From: Winogradskyella arenosi
GTDB lineage: Bacteria; Bacteroidota; Bacteroidia; Flavobacteriales; Flavobacteriaceae
Reading direction: 5' to 3'
NCBI RefSeq assembly: GCF_003337305.1
Contig: NZ_QPJO01000001.1
Span: 310,001 to 374,000 of the forward strand
DNA length: 64,000 bases
Part shown: positions 35,461 to 42,374 of the stretch, one piece after another
Numbering within the stretch: the stretch's first letter is position 1
Layout: each line of letters starts with the position of its first letter
The notes under the pieces: generated by a model
What the model was told of the DNA's origin: nothing
Database searches by the model: none
Seen by the model: the letters and a program-made list of their open reading frames with translations, nothing else
Position numbers and translations under genes: made by a program

Positions 35461-35590
35461 TGGGCGTTACCTACTTTTTTGAGTAACAATTTCTTATAAA
35501 TTGCAACATATAAGTACAAAAAAGTAGGTCGCGCTTTCACGGCTCGCTCTCTGCGAGGAGCTCAAACAAACCGTTCAATCACTAACGCAA
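35461..35590. repeat. Structured non-coding element with terminal GGGCGTTA / TAACGC
   Basis: Begins TGGGCGTTAC and ends CACTAACGCAAGG. The ends are imperfect inverted repeats. Inside is a 12-base stem (ACCTACTTTTTT ... AAAAAAGTAGGT) enclosing a smaller hairpin (CAATTT-cttat-AAATTG), followed by a GC-richer half (GGTCGCGCTTTC...). It is non-coding and sits between hemE and the EI24 gene. From memory, elements with these ends occur repeatedly in Flavobacteriia genomes. Only one copy is in the window. Confidence 0.55.
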
Positions 35591-35613
35591 GGCTAGGCTT
35601 TAAAACATAGACT

Positions 35614-36384
35614 ATGGTTAAAAACATCTTAATCGGCTTAAAAGCTTACGCAAATAGTTTCACATTAATTTCAGAATTAAAACTCTGGAAATTCTTTTTT
35701 ATCCCCATTATAATAAGCATTATAACCGCAGCCCTTATCGGAATTTCGGCCTATGGGTTTTCAGATAATGTTGGGGGCTTTATAGCAAAAATATGGTTTT
35801 GGGACTGGGGAAAAGAAACCTTCACTTCTATTGCAACAGTTATTGGTGCCATTGCCGTTTTAGCCATTGGTTTAATTTTATACAAACACATTATCATGGC
35901 CCTTTCTGCGCCATTTATGAGTCCGGTTTCAGAAAAAATTGAAGCCCACCTCACCGGAGTAGAAAACCACAGCCATAGAAACACTACGTTTCAAGGCCAA
36001 TTATGGCGCGGTATCCGTATAAATATTAGAAACTTAGGAAAAGAACTTTTATTCACAATCCCATTATTACTGCTTAAGTTTATACCTATTGTCAATATAT
36101 TTTCTACCATTTTATTGTTTTCATTACAGGCCTACTATGCGGGTTTTGGTAATATGGATTACACTTTAGAACGCCACTTTAAATACCGAGAAAGTATACA
36201 GTTTATTAGAAAAAATAAAGGCGTTGCCATTGGTAACGGTATTGTATTTATGCTATTTTTATTAATCCCTGTAGTGGGTGTCATTTTAGTTTTACCACTC
36301 AGTGTTACTGCGGCTTCTATAAGCACGGTTAACCTTTTAAAGAACGAAACCTCAACCACAAATACACTTAAAAATGCAATTTGA
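35614..36384 (+). CDS. EI24 domain membrane protein (CysZ-like)
   Basis: 256 residues with about six membrane helices and the EI24 block (SAPFMSPVSEKIEAHLTG, ~90-107). EI24/CysZ proteins are inner-membrane proteins, some linked to sulfate uptake. The role of this group is not known. It lies in the heme cluster, and its end overlaps the next gene by 11 bases. Confidence 0.82.
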   Translation: MVKNILIGLKAYANSFTLISELKLWKFFFIPIIISIITAALIGISAYGFSDNVGGFIAKIWFWDWGKETFTSIATVIGAIAVLAIGLILYKHIIMALSAPFMSPVSEKIEAHLTGVENHSHRNTTFQGQLWRGIRINIRNLGKELLFTIPLLLLKFIPIVNIFSTILLFSLQAYYAGFGNMDYTLERHFKYRESIQFIRKNKGVAIGNGIVFMLFLLIPVVGVILVLPLSVTAASISTVNLLKNETSTTNTLKNAI

Positions 36385-36907
36385 CGGTTTCGAAATTAAT
36401 CCAATACATAATGGAGAGGCATGGAAAATCTGTGATTTCGTCACGGCCAATGAAGACCGATTAAAACGCTACTTTCCCAAAACATTAGCACAGAACCTTA
36501 ATCCGACTTTATCTAAGGCTTTTGTCGCATCTAAAGTCAAGGCCTTTGAACATAAGGACGAGTTTCTATTCACATTAAACCATTCTGAAACCAGAGCTCT
36601 TGCCGGATTAATTTTCCTGAAAGAACTCAATTGGGAAACCAAGCAAGGCGAATTTGCCTATTGTATTGAATACACCTTTGAAGGACAAGGCTTAACCTCT
36701 AAAGCGATTAAACAGCTATCTCAATACGCTATTAGTGATTTAGGCTTAGAAACACTTCAAATCATAGTACATAAAGATAATTTAGCAAGTGTAAAAGTAG
36801 CACTAAACAATAATTTTAAGTGGATAAAAACCTTGGTTAACGAGTTTACGCCAATTGGAGAGCAACCTTTGGATATGGAGTTGTATGAATTAGCTTCTAA
36901 GACCTAA
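36374..36907 (+). CDS. GNAT family N-acetyltransferase (RimJ/RimL-like)
   Basis: 177 residues. GNAT fold with the acetyl-CoA loop in FEGQGLTSKAIKQL (Q/GxGxxS/A type, ~110-124) and a typical C-terminal beta strand. RimJ/RimL-like members acetylate protein N-termini or small amines; the substrate here is unknown. It starts inside the end of the EI24 gene, so the two are coupled. Its 3' end borders the REP repeat array. Confidence 0.85.
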   Translation: MQFDGFEINPIHNGEAWKICDFVTANEDRLKRYFPKTLAQNLNPTLSKAFVASKVKAFEHKDEFLFTLNHSETRALAGLIFLKELNWETKQGEFAYCIEYTFEGQGLTSKAIKQLSQYAISDLGLETLQIIVHKDNLASVKVALNNNFKWIKTLVNEFTPIGEQPLDMELYELASKT

Positions 36908-36912
36908 GACCT

Positions 36913-36943
36913 GACCTAGCAGGTTTTAAAAACCTAACAGGTC
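36913..36943. repeat. REP hairpin 1
   Basis: GACCTAGCAGGTTT and AACCTAACAGGTC arms around a short A/T loop; mismatched AGC bulge in the stem. Confidence 0.8.
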
Positions 36944-37083
36944 TTCTTCACGCTTGCAAAACAAGACTAAATCCGTAATAAACTAGAATTACTAAATTAA
37001 ACGTTCAAATAATAAAATAGTACTTTACACTTAATATTTAGCCACCAAATGAGTACACTCAAACCAAACCTGACCTAAGACCT

Positions 37084-37114
37084 GACCTAGCAGGTTTTAA
37101 AAACCTAACAGGTC
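37084..37114. repeat. REP hairpin 2
   Basis: Identical to REP hairpin 1. Confidence 0.8.
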
Positions 37115-37247
37115 TTCTTCACGCTTGCAAAACAAGACTAAATCCGTAATAAACTAGAATTACTAAATTAAACGTTCAAATAATAAAATAGTACTTTACA
37201 CTTAATATTTAGCCACCAAATGAGTACACTCAAACCTGACCTGACCT

Positions 37248-37278
37248 GACCTAGCAGGTTTAAAAAACCTAGCAGGTC
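37248..37278. repeat. REP hairpin 3
   Basis: Same arms; the right arm reads CCTAGCAGGTC, so both arms carry the AGC bulge. Confidence 0.8.
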
Positions 37279-37416
37279 TTCTTCAAACTTGCAAAACAAT
37301 ACTAAATCCGTAATAAACTAGAATTACTAAATTAAACGTTCAAATAATAAAATAGTACTTTACACTTAATATTTAGCCACCAAATGAGTACACTCATACC
37401 AAACCTGACCCGACCT

Positions 37417-37447
37417 GACCTAGCAGGTTTTTAAAACCTAGCAGGTC
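37417..37447. repeat. REP hairpin 4, directly before the transposase gene
   Basis: GACCTAGCAGGTTT ... AACCTAGCAGGTC, 39 bases before the transposase ATG. Confidence 0.8.
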
Positions 37448-37486
37448 TTGTTCACGCTCACAACACAATACTAAATCTGTAATAAA

Positions 37487-38980
37487 ATGGAATTACTAAA
37501 AAAAGACAATTATTATCATATTTACAATCGTGGAATCAATAGTGAAACTGTGTTTCAAGACGCCAATAATATGTTTTATTTTCTCAAGCTTGTTGAGAAA
37601 TACCTCATTCCAAAAGTTAATATCCTAGCTTACTGTCTACTCAATAATCATTTTCATTTTGCTATAGAAGTTACAGCAGACACTAAAGACGTTAATCAAG
37701 CATTTTCTAATTTATTTAATGCCTATACCAAAGCTTACAACAAGCAGAACTCTAGAACAGGGGCCTTATTTGAAAGACCATTTAAAAGAAAACAGGTTAA
37801 AGATAAAAATTATTTAAAACAACTCATTTTATATATACATAGAAATCCAGAAAATCATAATATTGTTGAAGATTTTAAATCTTATGAGTTTTCCTCTTTT
37901 AAATTATACAGTACTGAAAACACTTCATTAATTAGTGAGAAGAAATCTTATTGTATTGGGCTTTTTGACGACTTGAAAAACTTCAATATAACACATAACA
38001 ATAATAAACCGAACGCATTACATATGGAATACGATGATTCTAGACCTGCTGGGTTTGAAAAACCCGCGAGGTCTTCAATGAAGGACAAATTCTTCAACTA
38101 CATACATCAGCTACAAGACAGTATAACCTCAAAACTAGAAGCAGTAGACGGTAAAGCCAAGTTTCAAGAAGATATTTGGGAACGCCCAGAAGGTGGAGGC
38201 GGACGAACACGCGTTATAGAAAACGGTAACGTTTTTGAAAAAGGTGGTGTCAATATCTCTGGTGTTCACGGCAAATTACCCGACTCTATGCAAAAATACT
38301 TTGGTGTAGAAGATGCCGATTTCTTTGCTTGCGGACTAAGTTTAGTGCTACACCCAACAAATCCAATGGTGCCAACCGTTCATGCGAATTGGCGTTATTT
38401 TGAAATGTATGATAAAGACAGCAATATTGTAGACCAGTGGTTCGGCGGCGGACAAGACCTAACGCCTTACTATTTATTTGAAGACGATGCCAAACACTTC
38501 CATCAAACCTGTAAAACGGCATGCGATAAGCATAGCCCTGAGTTTTATGCCAAATACAAAGCCCGTTGCGATGAGTATTTTTACAACGCACACCGTAATG
38601 AAGGTCGTGGTTTAGGTGGTTTATTCTTTGATTACTGTAAAGCTACAGATGAAATGAGCATGCAAAATTGGTACGACTTTGTTACTGAAGTTGGTGATAG
38701 TTTCTTAGAAGCCTATGTGCCGATTGTTGAAAAACGAAAAGCCTTAGACTACAGCAAAGCACAACGCGATTGGCAAGAAATAAGAAGAGGTCGTTATGTT
38801 GAATTTAATCTCGTACACGACAAAGGCACCTTATTCGGATTAAAAACCAATGGACGGATTGAAAGTATTCTAATGAGCTTACCACCACATGTGCAATGGG
38901 TGTACGACCATCATCCAGAAGCAGGAAGCGAAGAAGAAAAACTAATTAAAGTATTACAAAACCCTGTAGATTGGGTATAA
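37487..38980 (+). CDS. In-frame fusion: REP-associated tyrosine transposase (RAYT) - coproporphyrinogen III oxidase
   Basis: One open frame of 497 residues. Residues 1-~183 are an IS200-like Y1 transposase of the RAYT type: YHIYNRG (10-16), HUH motif H55-F56-H57 in LLNNHFHFAI, candidate catalytic Tyr80/Tyr84 in NAYTKAYNKQ, and RTGALFERPFKRK. Residues ~184-197 (SRPAGFEKPARSS) are the translation of a REP hairpin (38043-38073). Residues 198-497 are a complete HemF. The transposase has no stop codon of its own. Either a fusion protein is made, or HemF is also started separately at ATG 38078. The transposase motifs are intact, so it may be active on the nearby REPs. Confidence 0.85.
   Translation: MELLKKDNYYHIYNRGINSETVFQDANNMFYFLKLVEKYLIPKVNILAYCLLNNHFHFAIEVTADTKDVNQAFSNLFNAYTKAYNKQNSRTGALFERPFKRKQVKDKNYLKQLILYIHRNPENHNIVEDFKSYEFSSFKLYSTENTSLISEKKSYCIGLFDDLKNFNITHNNNKPNALHMEYDDSRPAGFEKPARSSMKDKFFNYIHQLQDSITSKLEAVDGKAKFQEDIWERPEGGGGRTRVIENGNVFEKGGVNISGVHGKLPDSMQKYFGVEDADFFACGLSLVLHPTNPMVPTVHANWRYFEMYDKDSNIVDQWFGGGQDLTPYYLFEDDAKHFHQTCKTACDKHSPEFYAKYKARCDEYFYNAHRNEGRGLGGLFFDYCKATDEMSMQNWYDFVTEVGDSFLEAYVPIVEKRKALDYSKAQRDWQEIRRGRYVEFNLVHDKGTLFGLKTNGRIESILMSLPPHVQWVYDHHPEAGSEEEKLIKVLQNPVDWV
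38043..38073. repeat. REP hairpin 5, translated inside the fusion
   Basis: GACCTGCTGGGTTTGAAAAACCCGCGAGGTC: degenerate and in inverted orientation relative to REPs 1-4. Five bases separate it from the hemF start. Confidence 0.75.
38078..38980 (+). CDS. hemF: Coproporphyrinogen III oxidase, aerobic (internal start of the fusion frame)
   Basis: Starting at ATG 38078 gives 300 residues, the normal HemF length. The enzyme oxidatively decarboxylates coproporphyrinogen III to protoporphyrinogen IX with O2. Key segments are present: ERPEGGGGRTRV, PTVHANWRYFE (conserved His), WFGGGQDLTPYY and RRGRYVEFNL. No frame defect is seen in this domain. Only REP sequence precedes the ATG, with no ribosome site, so expression probably depends on translation of the transposase frame or on a new promoter in the element. 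Confidence 0.88.
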   Translation: MKDKFFNYIHQLQDSITSKLEAVDGKAKFQEDIWERPEGGGGRTRVIENGNVFEKGGVNISGVHGKLPDSMQKYFGVEDADFFACGLSLVLHPTNPMVPTVHANWRYFEMYDKDSNIVDQWFGGGQDLTPYYLFEDDAKHFHQTCKTACDKHSPEFYAKYKARCDEYFYNAHRNEGRGLGGLFFDYCKATDEMSMQNWYDFVTEVGDSFLEAYVPIVEKRKALDYSKAQRDWQEIRRGRYVEFNLVHDKGTLFGLKTNGRIESILMSLPPHVQWVYDHHPEAGSEEEKLIKVLQNPVDWV

Positions 38981-39001
38981 TTTAAATAGACCTTCAGACC
39001 T

Positions 39002-39034
39002 AGACCTTGCAGGTTTGAAAAGCCTAGCAGGTCT
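39002..39034. repeat. REP hairpin 6, between hemF and the YchJ gene
   Basis: AGACCTTGCAGGTTT-gaa-AAGCCTAGCAGGTCT, an imperfect stem ending 26 bases before the start of the YchJ-family gene, thus in its leader. Confidence 0.7.
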
Positions 39035-39059
39035 AAATTCTGAGTATAAACTAACAACC

Positions 39060-39446
39060 ATGAATTGCTACTGCGGAACTACTAAAACCTACCAAGAGTG
39101 CTGTGAAGTTTTCCATCGTAACAACGGAAAAACAGACACGGCCGAACAACTTATGCGTTCTAGATATTCCGCTTTTGTCCTTGCCGATGGCGATTATTTG
39201 ATGGCCACTCATCACCAATCCACACGACCAACTAAAGAAAAAAAAGCCATTGTAAAATGGACCAAATCGGTGCAATGGGTAAAGCTAGACGTTTTAGAAA
39301 CGACACAAGGAACTCAAAACGACCATAAAGGCACCGTCACTTTTAACGCCTATTTCTTTGAAAACGGAAAAATAGATGTCATCCATGAAAAATCGGCTTT
39401 TGTAAAGGAAGGTAATCTATGGTATTACTTAGGATTAAGTAGATAA
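39060..39446 (+). CDS. YchJ family protein with SEC-C zinc motif
   Basis: 128 residues from ATG 39060. A longer frame starting at 39015 only translates the REP hairpin and is rejected. The N-terminus MNCYCGTTKTYQECC is a SEC-C-type metal-binding motif. The body (LMRSRYSAFVLADGDYLMATHH) matches the YchJ/UPF0225 NTF2-like domain. Function of the family is unknown. It lies between two REP hairpins. Confidence 0.88.
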   Translation: MNCYCGTTKTYQECCEVFHRNNGKTDTAEQLMRSRYSAFVLADGDYLMATHHQSTRPTKEKKAIVKWTKSVQWVKLDVLETTQGTQNDHKGTVTFNAYFFENGKIDVIHEKSAFVKEGNLWYYLGLSR

Positions 39447-39453
39447 GCAGCAG

Positions 39454-39484
39454 GACCTAGCAGGTTTCTCAAACCTAGCAGGTC
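39454..39484. repeat. REP hairpin 7
   Basis: GACCTAGCAGGTTT-ctc-AAACCTAGCAGGTC, seven bases after the YchJ stop. Confidence 0.8.
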
Positions 39485-39583
39485 TAAAATTATCCAACCA
39501 TACTATAATTTGATTGTTGAATAATTACAATTTGGATTTATTAATAGGTAATAAAGGTAGATGTATTACAAAAACTTTTACTA

Positions 39584-39600
39584 GACCTGCTAGGTTTGAA
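39584..39600. repeat. REP half-site 8
   Basis: GACCTGCTAGGTTTGAA, inverted relative to hairpin 7 and ~100 bases away; its partner arm is absent where the helicase gene begins. Hairpin 7 and this half-site could be the remains of a REPIN-like inverted pair. Confidence 0.6.
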
Positions 39601-39605
39601 AACTA

Positions 39606-42242
39606 TCACTTCCAAACCATAACTTCCTTAGTCACTTCCTTAAAAGCATTGCACACATGAAACAGTCGTGCTTTTAAAAGTAGTTTTCGACCTTCAACGC
39701 TTCGTGTAAAGACCAATTTGTTTTTCCCTAAATAATGTTTCCAATGCCTTTGAAATACTAAGGCATTGTCTTTTTTATCACCAAATAATTCCGGTACCGG
39801 ATAAAAATTTTCAACATCAAAACGCTTTCTAAAAAAACTGGTTTTTATAATTAAATATCGCGGTGAATCTACAGGTTCTATAAGTTCACTTAAGGCTTTC
39901 GCAAATAAGGAATTTTCAAGCGCATTGGCACCCACCAAATTACAAACCACATCCCCTTTTCCTAAGGCATAAGCATTCACGCTAATTTGAGGTCTACCAG
40001 AAGTGATATAGCCCAATTCATCTAAAGTATCTAAAATGGCTAATCCCATTTTTCCTATCTTTTTATAGAGGTAACCATGACGCAGGTATAATTTTACCGC
40101 TTTGTAAAGTTTATAGCCAAAAACACCAACAAATGCGGCTAAAAGCGCATATATAAAATATAAAACGCCACGTTGTAAGATGAAATGAAAACTTTGAGCC
40201 ACAAACTCAACATAAAAGAGCATCATGGTAAATAGCAATTCCACCACAAAAAACCGAAGTACATCAAAATAATAGATTTGCTGTTGGCGTTTATAAGGGC
40301 GTTTGCCTTGATGTAGAATCTTAACTTCCTTCGTTAATTTAGTGCCTTTTCCAATGGCATTATTCCATTTTTCAGTAATTAAAATCCTTTTGGTTGCCAC
40401 TTCTAGCGTAGATTCATTTAAGATAGCAATAGAGTCCACAGGAACCTCATCAGGAATATTTAAGCGTTCAAAACCATTTGAAATAAACGGAATGCTACTG
40501 TTGGTTACACCCACAAAGGCTTCGAAACGTCGTTTTAAAGTATCCACTTCTTTACCACCATCTAAAACGGTGGGGTCCACACAGGCCAAATGCCAAATAT
40601 TTCCGGTTTTTTTTGGCGCATTGGCGTCTTTCCGAATCGCGCGACCTCGCATTTGATTAGAGGATACAAACGAGCCTATGAATGAGGCCAAAATTAAACT
40701 ATTAATGGATGGTGCGTCCCAACCTTCACCCAATAACGATTTTGTACCGACTAAAACTCTAATATAACCTGCTTCAAAAAGTTGGGTAAGAATGCTAACT
40801 ATGGACGTTTTGGATTTCCCTTTTGAAGTTACCAATAAAAAAGATTCGTCGATTTGTAAGGGCGAAAACGAAAAATTATCTAGAGTTTCAATCGCCTCAA
40901 AATGCCTTAAAATAGATTGATGGATGATAACGATACTTCCTGAAAGCACTGCTAAATCTTCAGGTTTTTCGCAATACTGCCTTATGTATTGAAAAATAGG
41001 AAGCACACCAATTTTATCAATATGTTCTATTTCTGTGTATTTAACCGTTAAGAATTCCTTCCGAATATAATCTGTAAGAATCACACATCGTAAATCGCGT
41101 TTTAAACTCTTACGTTCGGCATTCACAATACTTAGGATGCTTTTTAATTTACTCGGACTGTTTGAAAGAGATTTATATAATCGTTGTTCCCCAATAAAAT
41201 CGACTGAATTTCGTTCAAAAACATGAAGTCGTCTGAGTTGTTTTTCTAAAGTTGAAATGTACTTTTCTTGCTCAATTAATTGTTCTCTATCACTAACTAA
41301 GATATGTTGAAATAAAATACCCAACCAATGCAAATCGAGTTCAGGAAACTGAATCAGTTCTTGTTTTTCAAAACCTAAAACTTCTAATTTGTGATGGTCA
41401 ATTTCAAAACCACAAGCGTATAAAAAGATAAGAATAGCTGAAAAATATTCGGTATTCGCATAAAGTTCGTCTAAATGCCAATTCGGGTTTTTATAAAAAC
41501 GATGTTCCATTAAAAAATTAATGAAGGTTTCATCCTTTACTATTTCGTCTTTAAAATCGGCAATATCGCGTCTAAAATCAACAATAAAATTAATCTCTAA
41601 ATCTTCGGGTTTTGAGAAGTATACAAAATCTTGATGCGGACTTAAATCGCCTTCGCGCACCAAATCCGGAACCGCAATTTCATCATCTACCTCGCCACAA
41701 AGTGTAAAATATTTAGACACCTCTGCTCTACTGCTATCATAAGGTGGTGTAGCTGTGAGCGCCACAATGTAAAATTCTGAATTCTGTTTTAAATCCATTA
41801 AGCATTTCCACCAGGCATTTTTTAAGTGATGCGCTTCGTCTAAAACTAAGGTTTCAATGTGATGGGTTTTAAAGAATTGGTAGTAATCGTTTTTATCTTC
41901 AAACGTCTTATAAAAGGCATGTAATGATTGATAGGTAGAAAATGTAATGTCGCTCGGTGCTTTTAAATCGAAAGAAAAAGCTTCAAAATTAGCATCTTTC
42001 GTGAAAAAAGACTGCAATCTGCTTTCCCATTGGTTTCTGATGGTCAATGTGGGTGCCAACACCAATGTTTTCTTTCCTAGTTTCCTAACAATCTCTAATC
42101 CTAAAATGGTTTTCCCTGAACCAGGCGGCGCAATCACATGAAAATGGTTGTCTGCAATATGGCTATTAAAATGCTTTAAAAGTTCAGCCTGATAGCTACG
42201 CCAAGGAAAAATAAATTCTAAATCATCTAGGGATTTGAGCAC
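39606..42242 (-). CDS. DEAH-box SF2 helicase-like protein with two internal membrane helices
   Basis: 878 residues. RecA-1: Walker A PGSGKT (40-45), DEAH (135-138), ALTATPP (161-167). RecA-2: LVGTKSLLGEGWDAPS (497-512) and motif VI NQMRGRAIR (529-537). A ~290-residue insert lies between them (~190-480). Beyond the motor are two hydrophobic helices (about 662-683 and 693-713) and a ~160-residue C-terminal domain (NAYALGKGDVVCNLVGANAL, YLIIKTSFFRKRFDVENFYP). A helicase with membrane helices is unusual. It is on the opposite strand to the heme cluster and bounded by REPs. Nucleic-acid substrate and role are unknown. Confidence 0.8.
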   Translation of the reverse strand: MLKSLDDLEFIFPWRSYQAELLKHFNSHIADNHFHVIAPPGSGKTILGLEIVRKLGKKTLVLAPTLTIRNQWESRLQSFFTKDANFEAFSFDLKAPSDITFSTYQSLHAFYKTFEDKNDYYQFFKTHHIETLVLDEAHHLKNAWWKCLMDLKQNSEFYIVALTATPPYDSSRAEVSKYFTLCGEVDDEIAVPDLVREGDLSPHQDFVYFSKPEDLEINFIVDFRRDIADFKDEIVKDETFINFLMEHRFYKNPNWHLDELYANTEYFSAILIFLYACGFEIDHHKLEVLGFEKQELIQFPELDLHWLGILFQHILVSDREQLIEQEKYISTLEKQLRRLHVFERNSVDFIGEQRLYKSLSNSPSKLKSILSIVNAERKSLKRDLRCVILTDYIRKEFLTVKYTEIEHIDKIGVLPIFQYIRQYCEKPEDLAVLSGSIVIIHQSILRHFEAIETLDNFSFSPLQIDESFLLVTSKGKSKTSIVSILTQLFEAGYIRVLVGTKSLLGEGWDAPSINSLILASFIGSFVSSNQMRGRAIRKDANAPKKTGNIWHLACVDPTVLDGGKEVDTLKRRFEAFVGVTNSSIPFISNGFERLNIPDEVPVDSIAILNESTLEVATKRILITEKWNNAIGKGTKLTKEVKILHQGKRPYKRQQQIYYFDVLRFFVVELLFTMMLFYVEFVAQSFHFILQRGVLYFIYALLAAFVGVFGYKLYKAVKLYLRHGYLYKKIGKMGLAILDTLDELGYITSGRPQISVNAYALGKGDVVCNLVGANALENSLFAKALSELIEPVDSPRYLIIKTSFFRKRFDVENFYPVPELFGDKKDNALVFQRHWKHYLGKNKLVFTRSVEGRKLLLKARLFHVCNAFKEVTKEVMVWK

Positions 42243-42263
42243 TCAAAAATGGGTTTAAATCGT

Positions 42264-42271
42264 TAACTTTG
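42264..42271 (+). promoter_or_regulatory. Candidate hemB -7 promoter element
   Basis: TAACTTTG fits TAnnTTTG; a TTTG lies 26 bases upstream (42234-42237), slightly far. The transcript would carry the degenerate REP at 42309-42355 in its ~100-base leader. Confidence 0.4.
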
Positions 42272-42308
42272 TCTTTCATAAAAGTAATCATAATCCTCAT
42301 ACATAAAA

Positions 42309-42355
42309 ACCTGTCAGGTTTTAGATACTGAATTGACTTCAGCACAACGCCTAAC
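42309..42355. repeat. Degenerate REP hairpin 9 in the hemB leader
   Basis: Left arm ACCTGTCAGGTTT and right arm CGCCTAACAAGTC resemble REP arms but are separated by ~22 bases, a widened loop. Confidence 0.5.
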
Positions 42356-42374
42356 AAGTCTAAAACACATAATC

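Larger units (their letters stand above)
36904..37486 (+). repeat. Tandem array of ~170-base repeats carrying REP hairpins
   Basis: Four REP units at 36913, 37084, 37248 and 37417 (spacings 171, 164, 169) give three full repeats and a fourth that runs into the transposase gene. Each unit has a REP hairpin (GACCTAGCAGGTTT ... AACCTAACAGGTC) and ~135 bases of unique flank, almost identical in copies 1 and 2. The unit includes AATAAACTAGAATTACTA. In copy 4 this reads AATAAAATGGAATTACTA and contains the transposase start codon. No gene lies in the array. Confidence 0.9.

Noticed and set aside
35461..35590. Riboswitch for hemE/EI24
   Set aside because: The nested stems do not match a riboswitch class I know, and the element ends resemble a repeat.
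36904..37486. CRISPR-like array
   Set aside because: The repeats are ~170 bases with no variable spacers, each carries a REP hairpin, and no cas gene is present.
36904..38980. Complete IS200/IS605 insertion sequence
   Set aside because: The transposase is of the RAYT type linked to REPs; no left and right IS ends or accessory tnpB were found.
39015..39059. N-terminal extension of the YchJ-family protein
   Set aside because: It is the translation of a REP hairpin from a TTG; the family's SEC-C motif begins at ATG 39060.
39606..42242. Assignment of the helicase to a known defence system
   Set aside because: No nuclease, methylase or other defence partner is adjacent, and the C-terminal domain is not recognised, so only the helicase motor is claimed.
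42333..42374. N-terminal extension of HemB
   Set aside because: The extra 14 residues come from REP-like sequence; HemB families begin near MFPLRRNRRLR.
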